A DNA stretch of 19,313 nt, taken from positions 1-19,313 of the forward strand of contig CAMPIG010000035.1 in assembly GCA_946886255.1 (NCBI GenBank), read 5' to 3'. The notes below the pieces were generated by a model. That model did no database searches and was not told where the DNA came from. It saw nothing but the letters and a program-made list of their open reading frames with translations. Each line of letters begins with the position of its first letter. The first letter of the stretch is position 1. Source of the stretch: an uncultured Cellvibrio sp. Lineage in GTDB: Bacteria; Pseudomonadota; Gammaproteobacteria; Pseudomonadales; Cellvibrionaceae. Positions 1 to 10,340 of the stretch are shown here, piece after piece. A program made the translations under genes and the position numbers.

Positions 1-1838
<1,838 letters not shown>

Positions 1839-4800
1839 ATGACTTTATACCAGCCCAATGCCCTCCCACCCCAGGCCAAACCCGGTGATCGACACTTCTG
1901 GGGACAACTCCACGGCAGCGCTCAAACCCTGGCCATTGCAAACGCCGCACGTCAATTTGCTGGATTAAGTCTGGTAGTGACGGCGGATACCAGCAGCGCC
2001 ATTCGCATAGAAAATGAATTACGTTTTTTTACGAGTGCCGAGCACCACTTACCGGTACTGCATCTGGCTGACTGGGAAACCCTGCCCTACGACACTATTT
2101 CACCGCACCAGGACATCATCTCCGAACGCTTGAGCACGCTGTATAAATTGCCCGGCGTAAAACACGGCATTCTGGTTACACCCATCACCACCCTGCTCCA
2201 ACGGTTGATGCCCCAGGATTATCTGATGGGCAACAGCCTCATGGTCAGTTGCGGCGAGAAAATTGATATAAGCAGCTTACGCCGCAATCTGGAAAAAGCC
2301 GGGTACCACTGCGTTGACACCGTCTTCGAACACGGCGAGTTTGCGGTGCGTGGTTCCTTGATCGATATTTATCCCATGGGTAGTGACCTGCCCTATCGCA
2401 TTGACTTGTTCGATGATGAGATCGAAACCTTGCGCACCTTCGATCCGGAAACGCAGCTGACAATCCAGCAAGTCGATGCCATCCAATTATTACCCGCCAA
2501 GGAATACCCGCTCGATAAAAACGGCATTCAGTTTTTCCGCCAACAATGGCACGAACGCTTCGACGTTAACTCCAAAGATTGCCCGGTTTATCAGGATGTT
2601 AACGCGGGCATTTCTCCACCCGGTATCGAATATTATTTGCCGCTGTTCTTCAATACATGCAGCACACTGTTTGAATATCTGCCCGAATCCACCTGCATTT
2701 ACGCCCTAGGGGATATTGAGAAAGCGGCGGAAAACTTCTGGCTTGAGCTGTATCGCCGCTACGAAAGCCGCCGCGTTGACCCACAGCGCCCGATACTACC
2801 ACCGCGTGATATTTATCTTCCTATTGAAGAGTTGTTTACCGAGCTGAAATCGCTCTCTCGTACTTTTGTTGATACAGCGCCAGTAGAAGCCAAAGCAGGC
2901 CGTTACAATTTTTCTACCAATCCACCGCCCGCCCTGCCGATTCGCGCGCAATCCGATAACCCGCTGGCCGCCGTGCAAGCGTTCCTGATGGAATTTGATG
3001 GCCGCGTTTTATTCTGTGCCGACTCCGCCGGCCGACGTGAAACCCTGTTGGAACTGTTGGGGCGGATACGCAAACTCCCCAAAGTGGTCGACAACTGGAA
3101 TGAATTTGTCACCGCAACCGATACGCTTGCTATCACCGTTGCACCGCTCGAACACGGCTTACTACAAACCGCACAGGGACCACACGCCGCGCTGGCGTTG
3201 ATCGCGGAGTCGCAATTATTTGGCGAGCGAGTACAACAACAACGCCGCCGCAAACAGGTACAGGACAACGCTGACCTCATCGTCAAGAACCTGACCGAAT
3301 TAAAACCCGGTGCGCCGGTTGTGCATATCGACCACGGTGTGGGTCGCTATCGCGGCTTGGAAACCATTACCGTCGATGATCAAACCAATGAGTTCTTAAC
3401 ATTGGAATATGCCGACGAAGCAAAACTCTATGTGCCGGTAACCAATCTTCATTTGATCAGCCGCTACAGTGGCTCCGATGAAGATCTCGCTCCCTTACAT
3501 AAACTCGGCAGCGAAACCTGGCCAAAAGCGAAACGCAAAGCCGCCGAACAAATTCGCGACACCGCTGCTGAATTACTGGATATTTACGCGCGCCGGGCCG
3601 CACGCAAGGGCCACGCGTTTGAAGACCCGAGGATAGCTTACGATAACTTTGCCAGCGCTTTTCCCTTTGAAGAAACACCGGATCAACAGCGCGCCATTGA
3701 GGCGGTCATTGCCGATATGTTGTCGCCCAAGCCTATGGACCGTTTGGTATGCGGCGATGTCGGGTTTGGTAAAACAGAAGTGGCCATGCGCGCAGCATTC
3801 ATCGCCGCTCACAGTGGTAAGCAAGTCGTTATCCTCGCTCCCACCACGCTGCTGGCACAACAACATTACGAATCACTGAAAGACCGCTTCGCCGATTGGC
3901 CGATTACAATTGAAGTGCTGTCGCGTTTCCGCACCAACAAAGAAGTGGAAGAAGTTCAGCAGCGCTTGGCTGAAGGCAAGATTGATATTGTGGTGGGCAC
4001 ACATAAACTGCTGCAGCCGGATATCAAATACAAAAACCTGGGACTCCTGATCATCGACGAAGAACACCGTTTCGGTGTACGCCAGAAAGAGCAGTTGAAG
4101 GCACTGCGCGCGGAAGTCGATATTCTCACCCTGACCGCCACACCTATCCCACGAACATTAAACATGTCCATGGCCGGTATTCGTGACTTATCCATTATTG
4201 CCACGCCGCCAGCACGCCGATTATCCGTGAAAACGTTTGTGCGGCAATACGATGAAGCCGCCATTAAAGAAGCTATCTTGCGGGAGATTCTGCGCGGCGG
4301 TCAGGTGTATTACCTGCACAATGAAGTAAAAACCATTGAAAAGGTCGCACGGGATTTACAAGCCCTTATCCCGGAAGCGCGTATCGGTATCGGTCACGGC
4401 CAGATGCGCGAGCGCGATCTGGAACGGGTGATGTCAGATTTTTACCACAAACGTTTCAACATCCTGCTGTGTACAACCATTATTGAAACCGGGATCGACG
4501 TACCCAGCGCAAACACTATCGTTATTGATCGCGCCGATAAATTCGGCCTTGCGCAATTGCATCAATTGCGGGGTCGCGTCGGCCGGTCACACCACCAGGC
4601 TTATGCGTATTTACTCACGCCCGATAAACGCTCCATGACAGCCGATGCAATTAAACGCCTGGAGGCCATTGCCAACGCGGAAGATCTCGGGGCCGGTTTT
4701 ACGCTGGCCACTTACGATATGGAAATTCGCGGCACCGGGGAATTATTGGGCGAAGAGCAGTCCGGCCAGATACAAACGGTTGGCTTTTCGCTTTATATGG

Positions 4801-5363
4801 ATATGCTGGATCGCGCGGTCAAGGCGATCCGCCAAGGCAAAGAGCCGAGCCTCAATATGTCGGACGATGTGATTGATGTAAACCTGCGCATCCCCGCGCT
4901 GATTCCGGGCGATTACCTGCCCGATGTACACACGCGGTTAGTGATGTATAAACGTTTGGCTGGTGCTGAAACAGAAGAAAACTTGCGCGAGCTGCAAGTA
5001 GAGATGATTGATCGATTCGGCCTTCTGCCAGAACAAACGAAGAATCTATTCCGCGTAACGCAGATCAAGATCAAGGCACAACACATCGGCATCATCAAAC
5101 TGGAGGCCAGCGCGCGCGGCGGACGCATTGAATTCTCCAGCGAAACCCGTGTCGACCCTTACACCATTGTCCAACTGGTACAAAAGCAACCGCATGTTTA
5201 CAAACTGGAAGGCGCCAATTTCCTGAAGTTCACACAGGATATGGAAAGTACCGAAAAGCGCCTGCAAGCGGTGGATGAACTATTGGATCGATTGACGCCG
5301 AAGGATATTGCACAAGACACTACGCCCAAGACCAAATCTCTCAAGGAAACCGCAAAGAAATGA
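1839..5363 (+). CDS. mfd: Transcription-repair coupling factor Mfd
   Basis: ATP-driven DNA translocase that pushes stalled RNA polymerase off lesions and recruits UvrA for nucleotide excision repair. With the ATG at 1839 the product is 1174 residues (E. coli Mfd is 1148). In order: UvrB-like N-terminal module with ADWETLPYD and SPHQDIISERLSTLYKLPG; RNA-polymerase interaction domain at about residues 494-545 (VVHIDHGVGRYRG to LHLISRYSG); Walker A GDVGFGKTE at 639-647; DEEH box at 740-743; helicase motif VI QLRGRVGRS at 909-917; C-terminal TRCF domain. The frame is open back to a GTG at 1626, but those 71 codons match nothing I know in Mfd, while the 1839 start aligns with the E. coli N-terminus. 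No clear Shine-Dalgarno precedes 1839, so the exact start is less sure than the gene. The stop overlaps the next ATG. Confidence 0.97.
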   Translation: MTLYQPNALPPQAKPGDRHFWGQLHGSAQTLAIANAARQFAGLSLVVTADTSSAIRIENELRFFTSAEHHLPVLHLADWETLPYDTISPHQDIISERLSTLYKLPGVKHGILVTPITTLLQRLMPQDYLMGNSLMVSCGEKIDISSLRRNLEKAGYHCVDTVFEHGEFAVRGSLIDIYPMGSDLPYRIDLFDDEIETLRTFDPETQLTIQQVDAIQLLPAKEYPLDKNGIQFFRQQWHERFDVNSKDCPVYQDVNAGISPPGIEYYLPLFFNTCSTLFEYLPESTCIYALGDIEKAAENFWLELYRRYESRRVDPQRPILPPRDIYLPIEELFTELKSLSRTFVDTAPVEAKAGRYNFSTNPPPALPIRAQSDNPLAAVQAFLMEFDGRVLFCADSAGRRETLLELLGRIRKLPKVVDNWNEFVTATDTLAITVAPLEHGLLQTAQGPHAALALIAESQLFGERVQQQRRRKQVQDNADLIVKNLTELKPGAPVVHIDHGVGRYRGLETITVDDQTNEFLTLEYADEAKLYVPVTNLHLISRYSGSDEDLAPLHKLGSETWPKAKRKAAEQIRDTAAELLDIYARRAARKGHAFEDPRIAYDNFASAFPFEETPDQQRAIEAVIADMLSPKPMDRLVCGDVGFGKTEVAMRAAFIAAHSGKQVVILAPTTLLAQQHYESLKDRFADWPITIEVLSRFRTNKEVEEVQQRLAEGKIDIVVGTHKLLQPDIKYKNLGLLIIDEEHRFGVRQKEQLKALRAEVDILTLTATPIPRTLNMSMAGIRDLSIIATPPARRLSVKTFVRQYDEAAIKEAILREILRGGQVYYLHNEVKTIEKVARDLQALIPEARIGIGHGQMRERDLERVMSDFYHKRFNILLCTTIIETGIDVPSANTIVIDRADKFGLAQLHQLRGRVGRSHHQAYAYLLTPDKRSMTADAIKRLEAIANAEDLGAGFTLATYDMEIRGTGELLGEEQSGQIQTVGFSLYMDMLDRAVKAIRQGKEPSLNMSDDVIDVNLRIPALIPGDYLPDVHTRLVMYKRLAGAETEENLRELQVEMIDRFGLLPEQTKNLFRVTQIKIKAQHIGIIKLEASARGGRIEFSSETRVDPYTIVQLVQKQPHVYKLEGANFLKFTQDMESTEKRLQAVDELLDRLTPKDIAQDTTPKTKSLKETAKK

Positions 5364-6271
5364 TCAATGATCGCGCCAACAACCCGTTTCCCATCACATT
5401 CAACACCCTGCGCCAATGTGTCTTATTGGGTATAGCCATTATCAGCAGCCTGAGCCCCTTGAGCCAGGCTCAATCCAATAATCAACGTTGGTATCAGGTA
5501 GAGATCGTTATATTCGCCCGACAAAATCCCGACTCCCAGGAACACTGGCCCACGAATATCAAATTGGGTTATCCGTTAAATTGGGTGGAATTAAAAGATC
5601 CCAATAACCTTGCCGACCAATCCGGCGCAACAAATTCGCCTGCCCCAGCTGACTCTGCGCAGCAAGCTTCCGTCGATCTGCTGCATGACCCGTTTTATCT
5701 GCTTCCTGACAGCGATAAAAAATTACGCAACCACGCCGCTGCCTTACAACGGGATCCGCGTTACCGCATCCTGGCCCATCAAGCCTGGCGGCAATTTATC
5801 GGCGGACAAAAGCGTGCACCGGCTATTCTGATCAAAGGGGGCAACGCATTTGGCAATCACCGTGAACTGGAAGGCAGTATCACCTTAAGTGTTGCGCAGT
5901 ATCTGCAATTGCGTACCAATTTGTGGTTCAGTGAATTTGAAATTAATTATGGGCAGGCCCCCGGTGAGTGGCCACAACTCCCACAGTCACCCAACCAACT
6001 ACGTGCAGAAATACTGGCCGCTGATCGTGCAGAGCCCGCTAACGACATGTCGGACTTTGATCAATGGTCGAGTTTGAATACACCGACAACCGAGACAACA
6101 TTATCGAATCTCAGTGAGCCGTATTTAACAAAACGGGTTGTACTGATGGAGCAGGAACGCCGCATGCGCAGCAGTGAAATGCATTATCTGGATCATCCGT
6201 TATTCGGTCTGATTATCCAGATCACGCCGTACAGCCCACCCGCGCAGAGCGGAGACGTTACAGCGCCGTAA
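5360..6271 (+). CDS. csiV: CsiV-family peptidoglycan-binding/envelope protein
   Basis: A 303-residue exported protein that I assign to the CsiV family (named in Vibrio cholerae for a periplasmic, peptidoglycan-associated factor affecting cell-wall synthesis). Seen: a signal peptide with a hydrophobic core at about residues 19-34 and a likely cleavage after SQA at 35-37; then the family-typical opening RWYQVEIVIFARQ at 43-55; and a C-terminal part ending HPLFGLIIQITPY. The start ATG shares ATGA with the mfd stop (5360-5363), so translation is probably coupled to mfd. Placement directly after mfd is, to my knowledge, common for this family in related bacteria, which supports the call. A strong hairpin terminator follows 21 bases after the stop. 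The molecular role in this organism is inferred only from the family. Confidence 0.8.
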   Translation: MINDRANNPFPITFNTLRQCVLLGIAIISSLSPLSQAQSNNQRWYQVEIVIFARQNPDSQEHWPTNIKLGYPLNWVELKDPNNLADQSGATNSPAPADSAQQASVDLLHDPFYLLPDSDKKLRNHAAALQRDPRYRILAHQAWRQFIGGQKRAPAILIKGGNAFGNHRELEGSITLSVAQYLQLRTNLWFSEFEINYGQAPGEWPQLPQSPNQLRAEILAADRAEPANDMSDFDQWSSLNTPTTETTLSNLSEPYLTKRVVLMEQERRMRSSEMHYLDHPLFGLIIQITPYSPPAQSGDVTAP

Positions 6272-6292
6272 ACAAAGCAGAATAAAACACAA

Positions 6293-6336
6293 CCACCAGA
6301 AAAAACACCGGCAAATGCCGGTTTTTTTTCTGGTGG
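6293..6336. terminator. Bidirectional rho-independent terminator between csiV and the cold-shock gene
   Basis: Core stem ACCGGC (6307-6312), loop AAAT, GCCGGT (6317-6322), followed on the plus strand by eight T (6322-6329) and preceded by six A (6300-6305), which become the U tract on the minus strand. The outer bases CCACCAG (6293-6299) and CTGGTGG (6330-6336) also pair, making a longer symmetric dyad. It can therefore stop transcription of csiV from the left and of the cold-shock gene from the right. Confidence 0.92.
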
Positions 6337-6366
6337 TTTGACTGTCAGATCAACCAATCACTGCCA

Positions 6367-6582
6367 TCAAACAAGCGGAACAACATCTTCCGCTTGTAAA
6401 CCTTTTTCACCTTGCATCAGCTCAAATTCAACAGCTTGACCCTCAGTGAGCGAACGATAGCCATCTGCACGAATATTACGGTAGTGAACGAAAATATCGT
6501 CGCTACCTTCGCCACGGGTGATAAACCCATAACCACGTGCGTTGTTAAACCACTTTACTGTGCCTGATTCACGACCAGCCAT
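6367..6582 (-). CDS. Cold-shock domain protein (CspA/CspD-type)
   Basis: Small single-domain nucleic-acid-binding protein of 71 residues; proteins of this family bind single-stranded RNA/DNA and melt RNA structure. RNP1-like RGYGFI at residues 16-21 and RNP2-like IFVHY at 30-34 are intact, after the usual GTVKWFNNARG. I start it at the ATG at 6582-6580, which has AGAGG about 8 bases upstream and gives the family's normal N-terminus; a further upstream ATG at 6630 would add 16 non-conserved residues. FVHYRNI followed by GYRSLTEGQAVEFE fits non-CspA paralogues in gammaproteobacteria; whether this one is cold-inducible cannot be told from the sequence. It converges on csiV and shares its terminator. 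Confidence 0.93.
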   Translation of the reverse strand: MAGRESGTVKWFNNARGYGFITRGEGSDDIFVHYRNIRADGYRSLTEGQAVEFELMQGEKGLQAEDVVPLV

Positions 6583-6896
6583 ACTGAGACCTCTTATTTT
6601 TATGTTCGCGATTCGCTTGTCCCTATCCATTTAATATTTTTGTCTCCACAGCTCGCTGCTCTAACAAGGCATCTATGCCATCGAACAGCAAAGCTTTTCT
6701 ATGGAGCATAAATACAGCATCCGTGGGTCGTATTTGTACGGGAATTGGCAGCTATTGTCCAGAGTAAAACGACAAAAATGAGAGTTTTTAGCCTGTTTCG
6801 TTATAAGTAAAGAAAAGTAACGGAGTGGTATTTAGACAATATTGCACTTAAGGACTGAGAATAAACAAAGATGCTTGAAAAAAATAACGCGCTAGG
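6583..6896 (-). other. Leader/intergenic region upstream of the cold-shock gene
   Basis: 314 bases between the cold-shock gene and hpt, both on the minus strand. It is AT-richer than its neighbours and should hold the cold-shock promoter, possibly with a long leader, but I found no convincing -35/-10 pair. The only terminator-like signal behind hpt is weak: TAAC-ctagcgc-GTTA followed by seven T on the minus strand at about 6878-6899, partly inside the hpt stop. No RNA gene or conserved small frame is evident. Confidence 0.45.
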
Positions 6897-7445
6897 TTAC
6901 TTGCAGGCGAAAATTCCAGGGGCATTACGCCAATGATCTTCGTAATCCATGCCGTAGCCAAAGACATAACGATCAGGGACTTGTAAGGCAACATAGTCAG
7001 CCACGATGGCCGGGGTGTAATGCGTGAGCAGCTTTTCTGTGAGCACCGCAATCCGAACTTCCTCAGCACCGGCGGCTTTACAATGTTGCACGATAGCAGC
7101 GAGGGTAATACCGCGATCAAGGATGTCGTCAACCAGAAGGATATGACGTCCCTTCATGGAAACTTCGGGATAACGCTTCCACACCACATCACTTCCCTCA
7201 AGTTGACCGGTGTAACGTGTCGCATGGAGATAATCCACCTCCAGTAAAAATGGCAAGCGTTGCAGCAAATAACCCAAGGTCGACAAAGCACCGTTCATTA
7301 CACCCAAAACCAGCGGATATTTATCAGCCAGATCCTGATTGATCTGCACTGCCATGTTATCCAGCGCTTGTTCAACCTCTGCCAGGGTGTACAAGCAATC
7401 CGCCTGCGCATATACCTGCCCTAATTCGACGTGCTTATCACTCAT
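6897..7445 (-). CDS. hpt: Hypoxanthine(-guanine) phosphoribosyltransferase
   Basis: Purine-salvage enzyme of 182 residues that joins hypoxanthine/guanine to PRPP to give IMP/GMP in the cytoplasm. The PRPP-binding loop LLVDDILDRGITL lies at 103-115; the two adjacent aspartates that contact the ribose are present (106-107). VLGVMNGAL at 47-55 is the pyrophosphate-loop region and DRYVFGYGMDYEDHWRN near 158-174 is the C-terminal purine-binding segment of HPRT proteins. The second loop reads DRG rather than the more usual DTG, which I read as a lineage variant, not a defect. The ATG at 7445 has only a weak Shine-Dalgarno (GGGA). It lies 26 bases behind mgsA on the same strand, so the two are probably co-transcribed. 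Base preference cannot be decided from sequence alone. Confidence 0.92.
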   Translation of the reverse strand: MSDKHVELGQVYAQADCLYTLAEVEQALDNMAVQINQDLADKYPLVLGVMNGALSTLGYLLQRLPFLLEVDYLHATRYTGQLEGSDVVWKRYPEVSMKGRHILLVDDILDRGITLAAIVQHCKAAGAEEVRIAVLTEKLLTHYTPAIVADYVALQVPDRYVFGYGMDYEDHWRNAPGIFACK

Positions 7446-7471
7446 ACTTACGTCCCGGATCCCGATATGAC

Positions 7472-7945
7472 TTAAACCGATGTCGGCAGTTGTGCCCTTT
7501 TGGCCATATAGCGTTCATAGTCCGGCACGCCCCGTTCGCACTCACTGTTAAATAACGGAGAAGCCACGAGAAAATCGGCGGAAATCTGATTGCAGGCAAT
7601 CGGAATATTCCAGACAGCGGCGATACGCAATAAAGCTTTTACATCGGGATCATGCGGCATGGGCTCGAAGGGATCCCATAAAAAAATCAGGAAATCAATC
7701 TTGCCTTCGGTGATCAGCGAGCCCACCTGCTGGTCGCCGCCCAACGGGCCGCTGATGAGTTTATTGATCGGTAACCCGGTTTCTTTTTCAATAATCAGGC
7801 CTGTGGTGCCCGTGGCATAGAGTTTGTGTCCGGCCAAATCAGCCCGATGCTTTTTACACCAGGCAACGATATCTTGCTTCTTATTATCGTGAGCCACCAA
7901 CGCGATATTTTTGGCTGCAGGCAGAATAATTTTTTTGTATTCCAT
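7472..7945 (-). CDS. mgsA: Methylglyoxal synthase
   Basis: Converts dihydroxyacetone phosphate to methylglyoxal plus phosphate, a bypass of lower glycolysis used when phosphate is short or sugar phosphates build up. 157 residues (E. coli 152). Family motifs: IALVAHD at 14-20, LYATGTTG at 42-49, SGPLGGDQQVG at 65-75, FLWDP at 88-92, HDPDVKALLR at 98-107. His19, Asp20, Asp71, Asp91, His98 and Asp101 fall at the same numbers as in the E. coli enzyme, including the proposed catalytic aspartates. I choose the ATG at 7945 because GGAG lies 6 bases before it; a TTG at 7951 would directly touch that site. It follows the htpG terminator with only about 18 bases between T-tract and start, so its promoter is not obvious. 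hpt follows 26 bases later. Confidence 0.95.
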   Translation of the reverse strand: MEYKKIILPAAKNIALVAHDNKKQDIVAWCKKHRADLAGHKLYATGTTGLIIEKETGLPINKLISGPLGGDQQVGSLITEGKIDFLIFLWDPFEPMPHDPDVKALLRIAAVWNIPIACNQISADFLVASPLFNSECERGVPDYERYMAKRAQLPTSV

Positions 7946-7962
7946 GGCCAACTCCAGGTCAT

Positions 7963-8000
7963 TAAAAACAAATCTCCGGCCGACAGGTGTCAGGCCGGAG
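7963..8000 (-). terminator. Rho-independent terminator behind htpG
   Basis: On the minus strand the stem CTCCGGCC pairs with GGCCGGAG (8000-7993 with 7981-7974), with an inner GACA/TGTC extension, followed by ATTTGTTTTT. It starts about 30 bases after the htpG stop and ends about 18 bases before the mgsA start codon. Confidence 0.9.
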
Positions 8001-8029
8001 TTCGCGAAAGAATGACCGTTATTTAACGA

Positions 8030-9931
8030 TTAATGACTTAGTTCAAGCAAGAGTTTATTCAAACGTTGCACATACGCTGCAGGGTCCTGGAGCTGTGCAC
8101 CTTCGGCCAAATTCGCCTGGTCGAACAGCACATGGGCCAGATCCGCGAAGCGGGTTTCATTGGATTCCTGCTCCAGTTTCTTAACCAGTGGATGTTCCGG
8201 GTTCAGTTCAAAAATCGGCTTGGTTTCTGGTAATTGCTGCCCAGCGGCCTCCAGGATACGACGCATCTGCGCCCCCATGTCGTGCTCGGCTACCACAACG
8301 CACGCCGGTGATTCCGTCAGCCGGTGGGTAATGCGCACTTCTGCCACTTCATTGTCCAGCGCAGTCTTCACGCGTTCCAGCAAAGGCTTTAATTGCTCCG
8401 CTACTTTTTCCTGGGCCTGTTTTTCTTCTTCACTGTCCAGCTTGCCCAGATCCAGTTCGCCTTTACCAACGTCCTGGAATGACTTGCCATCGAACTCGGA
8501 CAAGTGGCTCATCAGCCATTCGTCGATGCGGTCGCTCAGCAACAGTACTTCGATACCTTTTTTGCGGAACACTTCCAGGTGCGGGCTGCTCTTCGCGGTG
8601 TTGAAGTTCTCTGCCGCGATATAAAAGATCTTCTCCTGCCCTTCCTTCATACGGGCAACATAATCCTCAAGGGATTGATCCTGCTCCGGCTTATCCGTAT
8701 GGGTTGACGAGAAGCGCAATAATTTGGCGATTTTTTCGCGGTTGGCAAAATCTTCTGCTGGCCCTTCTTTGAGCACCTGCCCAAATTCTTTCCAGAAACC
8801 AGCATATTGCTCTGGCTCTTTCGCAATCTTGGCCAGCATATCCAGCACACGTTTGGTCAGAGCCGAGCGCATGGTGTCGATATTCGGGTCTTTTTGCAGA
8901 ATCTCGCGCGACACATTCAGGGAAAGGTCATTGGAGTCCACCACACCTTTTATAAAGCGCAGATACAGTGGCAAGAACTGCTCAGCGTCATCCATGATAA
9001 ACGTGCGCTGAACATACAGCTTCAAGCCACGGGACGCATCGCGGTTGTAAAGATCAAAAGGTGCACGGGCCGGAACATATAACAGGCTGGTGTAATCTAG
9101 GTTGCCTTCCACACGGTTGTGGCTCCAGGTCAGCGGATCGGTAAAATCGTGACTGACATGCTTGTAGAACTCTTTATATTCTTCATCCGTAACATCGCTG
9201 CGCGACCGGGTCCAGAGCGCGGTCGCGGTATTGATCACCTCATCTTCCGGCTCTTTATCCTTGTTTTCCTCATCAATGGCGACCGGCTTCTGCATAACCA
9301 CCGGAATGGCAATGTGATCGGAGTACTTTTTGATGATGGAACGCAAACGCCAATTGTCGGCAAACTCCAGCGCATCGCTTTTTAAATGCAGTTCAATGGT
9401 CGTACCGCGCGTCGCTTTCTCGACAGTCTCCACGCTGAACTCGGCGTCACCGGAACACTCCCAGCGAACCCCTTCACCGGCGGGTGCGCCAGCGCGACGA
9501 GAAGTAACTACCACCCGGTCAGCCACAATAAAAGCTGAATAGAACCCAACGCCGAATTGGCCGATCAATTGAGCATCTTTCTTTTGGTCACCGCTCAGTT
9601 TCTGCATAAACTGCGCCGTACCGGATTTGGCGATAGTCCCCAGATTGTCGACCACCTCATCGCGCGACATGCCGATACCATTATCGCTGATGGTCAGAGT
9701 TTTGGCTTCCTTATTGAAGCTGATGCGGATCTTCAGGTCCGTATCGCCCTCGTAAAGATCCCCATTGGAAACCGCCTCAAACCGCAGTTTATCCGCCGCA
9801 TCCGAGGCGTTTGAAACCAGCTCCCGCAGGAAAATCTCGCGGTTGGAATACAGCGAGTGGATCATCAAATGCAGTAATTGCTTGGCTTCGGTCTGGAAAC
9901 CCCGGGTCTCTTTACGCGCTTCTACGGTCAT
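8030..9931 (-). CDS. htpG: Hsp90-family molecular chaperone HtpG
   Basis: Cytosolic ATP-dependent Hsp90 chaperone, 633 residues (E. coli 624), active as a dimer. The GHKL ATPase domain is complete: [16 protein letters not shown] at about 35-50 with the catalytic glutamate at 37 and the Mg-binding asparagine at 41, DNGIGM at 83-88, and [11 protein letters not shown] at 124-134. The middle domain follows ([20 protein letters not shown], then the [12 protein letters not shown] and LNVSREILQ segments), then the dimerisation domain ending [10 protein letters not shown]. The ATG at 9931 has AGGAG 8 bases upstream. A strong sigma-32 promoter lies about 75 bases upstream, and a strong terminator follows the stop, so it is probably mainly a single-gene heat-shock unit. 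Confidence 0.98.
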   Translation of the reverse strand: MTVEARKETRGFQTEAKQLLHLMIHSLYSNREIFLRELVSNASDAADKLRFEAVSNGDLYEGDTDLKIRISFNKEAKTLTISDNGIGMSRDEVVDNLGTIAKSGTAQFMQKLSGDQKKDAQLIGQFGVGFYSAFIVADRVVVTSRRAGAPAGEGVRWECSGDAEFSVETVEKATRGTTIELHLKSDALEFADNWRLRSIIKKYSDHIAIPVVMQKPVAIDEENKDKEPEDEVINTATALWTRSRSDVTDEEYKEFYKHVSHDFTDPLTWSHNRVEGNLDYTSLLYVPARAPFDLYNRDASRGLKLYVQRTFIMDDAEQFLPLYLRFIKGVVDSNDLSLNVSREILQKDPNIDTMRSALTKRVLDMLAKIAKEPEQYAGFWKEFGQVLKEGPAEDFANREKIAKLLRFSSTHTDKPEQDQSLEDYVARMKEGQEKIFYIAAENFNTAKSSPHLEVFRKKGIEVLLLSDRIDEWLMSHLSEFDGKSFQDVGKGELDLGKLDSEEEKQAQEKVAEQLKPLLERVKTALDNEVAEVRITHRLTESPACVVVAEHDMGAQMRRILEAAGQQLPETKPIFELNPEHPLVKKLEQESNETRFADLAHVLFDQANLAEGAQLQDPAAYVQRLNKLLLELSH

Positions 9932-9972
9932 ATGAATAGCTCCTGAAAAACATTCCGATCAATAGTGAAAAC

Positions 9973-9987
9973 CTGCCAGAGTGGCAG
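9973..9987 (-). promoter_or_regulatory. Hairpin in the htpG leader
   Basis: A perfect 6-bp stem CTGCCA/TGGCAG with a 3-base loop lies close to the predicted 5' end of the htpG transcript and about 40 bases before the start codon. It is followed by GTTTTC on the minus strand, too short a T run for a good terminator. It may protect the 5' end; no thermosensor pairing with the Shine-Dalgarno is apparent. Confidence 0.4.
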
Positions 9988-10004
9988 ATAAAAGCATGTG
10001 CGGG

Positions 10005-10035
10005 AGATGGGGCTGGTGGGGAGGAATTCAAGGGG
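10005..10035 (-). promoter_or_regulatory. Sigma-32 (RpoH) heat-shock promoter of htpG
   Basis: On the minus strand: CCCCTTGAA at 10035-10027, a 14-base spacer, then CCCCATCT at 10012-10005. This matches the known sigma-32 consensus (CCCTTGAA, 13-15 bases, CCCCAT-T) almost base for base and points into htpG, a classic RpoH target. Transcription should begin near 9998, giving a leader of about 65 bases. Confidence 0.88.
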
Positions 10036-10077
10036 AGAGTGCGACTAAGGAAGCTCCACACGCTATGATAATTATGC

Positions 10078-10114
10078 TTGAGATATGTTTCTCCATTTGC
10101 TAAAGTTCGCGCCC
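10078..10114 (+). promoter_or_regulatory. Sigma-70 promoter of tRNA-Val with GC-rich discriminator
   Basis: TTGAGA at 10078-10083, a 17-base spacer and TAAAGT at 10101-10106, followed by the GC-rich discriminator TCGCGCCC at 10107-10114. GC-rich discriminators are typical of stable-RNA promoters under stringent control. The start would lie about 8-10 bases before the mature tRNA. Confidence 0.65.
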
Positions 10115-10122
10115 TGATTCTT

Positions 10123-10199
<77 letters not shown>

Positions 10200-10223
10200 A
10201 ATTTGGCTTGCAGCCATACAAAG

Positions 10224-10246
10224 ACCCTGCTTCGGCGGGGTTTTTT
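10224..10246 (+). terminator. Rho-independent terminator of tRNA-Val
   Basis: Stem ACCCTGC with GCGGGGT closed by the stable tetraloop TTCG, followed by six T (10241-10246) within ttttttattt. It lies 25 bases after the tRNA CCA end. Confidence 0.9.
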
Positions 10247-10260
10247 ATTTAGCCACCCTA

Positions 10261-10274
10261 ACAACATTTGTTGT
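10261..10274. repeat. 14-bp palindrome upstream of the O-antigen genes
   Basis: ACAACA-TT-TGTTGT is a perfect dyad 66 bases before the first gene of the plus-strand polysaccharide block. It is followed by TTGTCA at 10271-10276, a good -35 hexamer overlapping the right arm, though no well-spaced -10 follows. An operator is possible but not shown. Confidence 0.4.
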
Positions 10275-10340
10275 CACCTTTTCGCGGCAGTGAGATGCTT
10301 ATAGCGCTTACCTACTCACAACTTTTTGAGGAAATTTGAG

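Noticed and set aside
2903..3286. 127-codon minus-strand frame inside mfd
   Set aside because: Low-complexity Ser/Arg/Cys-rich antisense translation of conserved mfd codons.
8160..8624. 154-codon plus-strand frame opposite htpG
   Set aside because: Serine-rich antisense shadow of the htpG C-terminal domain without start signals.
10201..10340. Possible ops/JUMPstart element for RfaH before the polysaccharide genes
   Set aside because: I looked for the GGCGGTAG core and did not find it; the GGCGGGG here belongs to the tRNA terminator.
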